The notes under the pieces are model-generated. The model searched no databases. It saw only the letters and a program-made list of their open reading frames with translations, and was not told the DNA's origin. From DASRHD01 sp035499715 (GTDB taxonomy: Bacteria; Verrucomicrobiota; Verrucomicrobiia; Opitutales; Opitutaceae), in the NCBI GenBank assembly GCA_035499715.1, contig DATJYF010000185.1, positions 1 to 7,242 of the forward strand: 7,242 nucleotides of DNA, given 5' to 3'. The position numbers and the translations under genes were made by a program. Positions 5,921-7,242 of this stretch are shown piece by piece; position 1 is the first letter of the stretch; every line of letters begins with the position of its first letter.

Positions 5921-7242
5921 ATGCCAGCGAACCGCCCGTTTCTCCTTCGCGCCACCGGCCTCTTGGCCGGCGCCATGCTCATTCTCCCCGCGGTTCATGC
6001 CGCCGGGACGGATTCCGCGTCCACGGCCACAAACGCGGACGCCCTGCCCGTCTTTGACAACTACATCACCATTTCGGGCCAGAACGCATGGGTGAGCAAG
6101 AACAAGGACGCCTTCCAGGCGCGCACCGACAGCGCCAAGGGTGCATCCGGCGGCATTGAAAATTTCCGTTACGAAGAAGACCCGGCCAAGGACGTCAGCA
6201 TCACGACCGATGGCCATGCGATCGCCGGAAACGAAGATTACCTGGGCCATTTCAACATAAGCAAGGATGAGGTCGGATCGGTCGACGCCGGCTACAAGCG
6301 GTTCCGCACCTATTACGACGGCGTGGGCGGCTTCTTCCCGACCAACAACGCCTGGATGCCGCTGCCCGTAGAGAATCTTTACGTCGACCGGGCCAAATTC
6401 TGGATCGAAGCCACGATCAATCTTCCGGACAGACCCGTCTTCACTGTCCGCTACACCAACGAACTCCGCGACGGCCGGAAAGACACCACCATGTGGGGCG
6501 ACACGGATTTGACCGGCATTCCCGCCTATTCCAACGCCTCCACCGTGACCGACCGCAAAATCATCCCGAGCTACATCAATCTCGGGGAACGCCATCAGGA
6601 CATCGAGGCCCTGATGAAACACACGATCGGGAAAACCACCTTTGAGCTGAGTGTGAACGACGACATCGTCAACAACCTCGATACCCGCTACCTTAACCGC
6701 TATCCGGGCGAGGTGAAAGCCTTCCCCGCCATCCCGGCGACGCCAGTGAAAATCATCGCCTCCACCCTCGCGAACAACGGCATCACGGGATTCGACCAGG
6801 AGGGGATCAAGTCGAACACCTTTTCGGCCGCCGGCAAGATGGAGACGATTTTCAGCGACAAGGTTTCCTGCCACGCCGGCCTGCGCTTAGAGCACCTGAC
6901 CAGCGATTTCACCGGCAACCGCGCCCTCTTCACCAGCACGCCCACCGGCGTCGGCACCGTGATCGTGCCAAGCAACAATGTGCTCAACCTCCTCGGCGGC
7001 TCGAAGGCGCTGATCTATACCGCCACCGCCGGCGTCGACCTCAGGCCGATCAACGATTTTTTGGTCCAGCTGGATCTAAAGGGCGAGAACAGCTACACCA
7101 AGGGTGCGGACTCGTTCACCAGCGTCGCGGGCGCCGTGAACACCACCACGGGCGTGATTACCGCCACCCCGACGGCCAATCATGCGGGCGAGACGGTCGA
7201 AAACCCCTCCTGGACGCCTGAAATCAACGCGTCCTATAATGG
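5921..7242 (+). CDS. MtrB/PioB-like outer-membrane beta-barrel, N-terminal 440 codons
   Basis: Open reading frame from the ATG at 5921 to the right edge with no stop. Residues 1-27 form a signal peptide (hydrophobic core 13-25, likely cut after AVHA). The mature part is rich in alternating polar and aromatic residues expected of beta-strands, with many Asp, Asn, Tyr and Thr and no long hydrophobic helix. Blocks such as GGIENFRYEED (about 67-77), GYKRFRTYYDGVGGFFP (about 123-139), FTVRYTNELRDGRKDTTMWGD and KHTIGKTTFEL resemble MtrB-type barrels from porin-cytochrome clusters. MtrB-family proteins are about 700 residues, so more than a third is missing. No N-terminal CXXC, as seen in Shewanella MtrB, is present; one Cys occurs in SDKVSCHAG. 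It is 19 bp after the octaheme cytochrome stop, so the two are almost certainly cotranscribed and probably form a complex. Another large barrel type is possible but less likely given the neighbour. Confidence 0.83.
   Translation, partial: MPANRPFLLRATGLLAGAMLILPAVHAAGTDSASTATNADALPVFDNYITISGQNAWVSKNKDAFQARTDSAKGASGGIENFRYEEDPAKDVSITTDGHAIAGNEDYLGHFNISKDEVGSVDAGYKRFRTYYDGVGGFFPTNNAWMPLPVENLYVDRAKFWIEATINLPDRPVFTVRYTNELRDGRKDTTMWGDTDLTGIPAYSNASTVTDRKIIPSYINLGERHQDIEALMKHTIGKTTFELSVNDDIVNNLDTRYLNRYPGEVKAFPAIPATPVKIIASTLANNGITGFDQEGIKSNTFSAAGKMETIFSDKVSCHAGLRLEHLTSDFTGNRALFTSTPTGVGTVIVPSNNVLNLLGGSKALIYTATAGVDLRPINDFLVQLDLKGENSYTKGADSFTSVAGAVNTTTGVITATPTANHAGETVENPSWTPEINASYN

Noticed and set aside
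5759..6874. 371-codon minus-strand frame opposite the barrel gene
   Set aside because: Plus strand has a signal peptide and barrel-type blocks in a frame that stays open for 440 codons to the window edge.

Overview
The window is a high-GC bacterial segment centred on cytochrome c maturation and a probable outer-membrane electron conduit. GC-rich codons, System II (Ccs) cytochrome c biogenesis with a long-form CcsA, an outer-membrane beta-barrel and near-absent Shine-Dalgarno sequences suggest a Gram-negative, most likely a Verrucomicrobiota member near Opitutales. That placement is inference from general resemblance, not from a marker gene.

Layout: (1) 1-382, minus strand: N-terminal part of a papain-like (C1A) cysteine peptidase that runs off the left edge. 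(2) 383-594: divergent intergenic region with candidate promoters on both strands. (3) 595-4903, plus strand: a tight three-gene block made of a lipoprotein of unknown function built from two tandem copies of one domain, a ResB/CcsB-type protein 1 bp downstream, and a CcsA-type heme-handling protein 18 bp further on. (4) 4904-5067: an AT-rich, palindrome-dense intergenic region, the best candidate control region for the genes to its right. (5) 5068-5901: a periplasmic-type multiheme cytochrome c with seven CXXCH motifs and one CX4CH motif. (6) 5921-7242, plus strand: the first 440 codons of an MtrB/PioB-like outer-membrane barrel, open at the right edge.

How the genes fit together: CcsB and CcsA move heme to the outer face of the inner membrane and attach it to apocytochromes. 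The octaheme cytochrome next door is an obvious client. With the barrel it would form a porin-cytochrome conduit carrying electrons across the outer membrane, as MtrAB or PioAB do. An external multiheme cytochrome or other partner may lie beyond the right edge.

The main oddities are a low-GC, hairpin-containing in-frame insert in ccsA, an 18-bp tandem duplication that gives the cytochrome an extra histidine, the terminal CX4CH heme site, and the duplicated-domain lipoprotein leading the ccs block. No rRNA, tRNA, CRISPR array or complete mobile element was seen.
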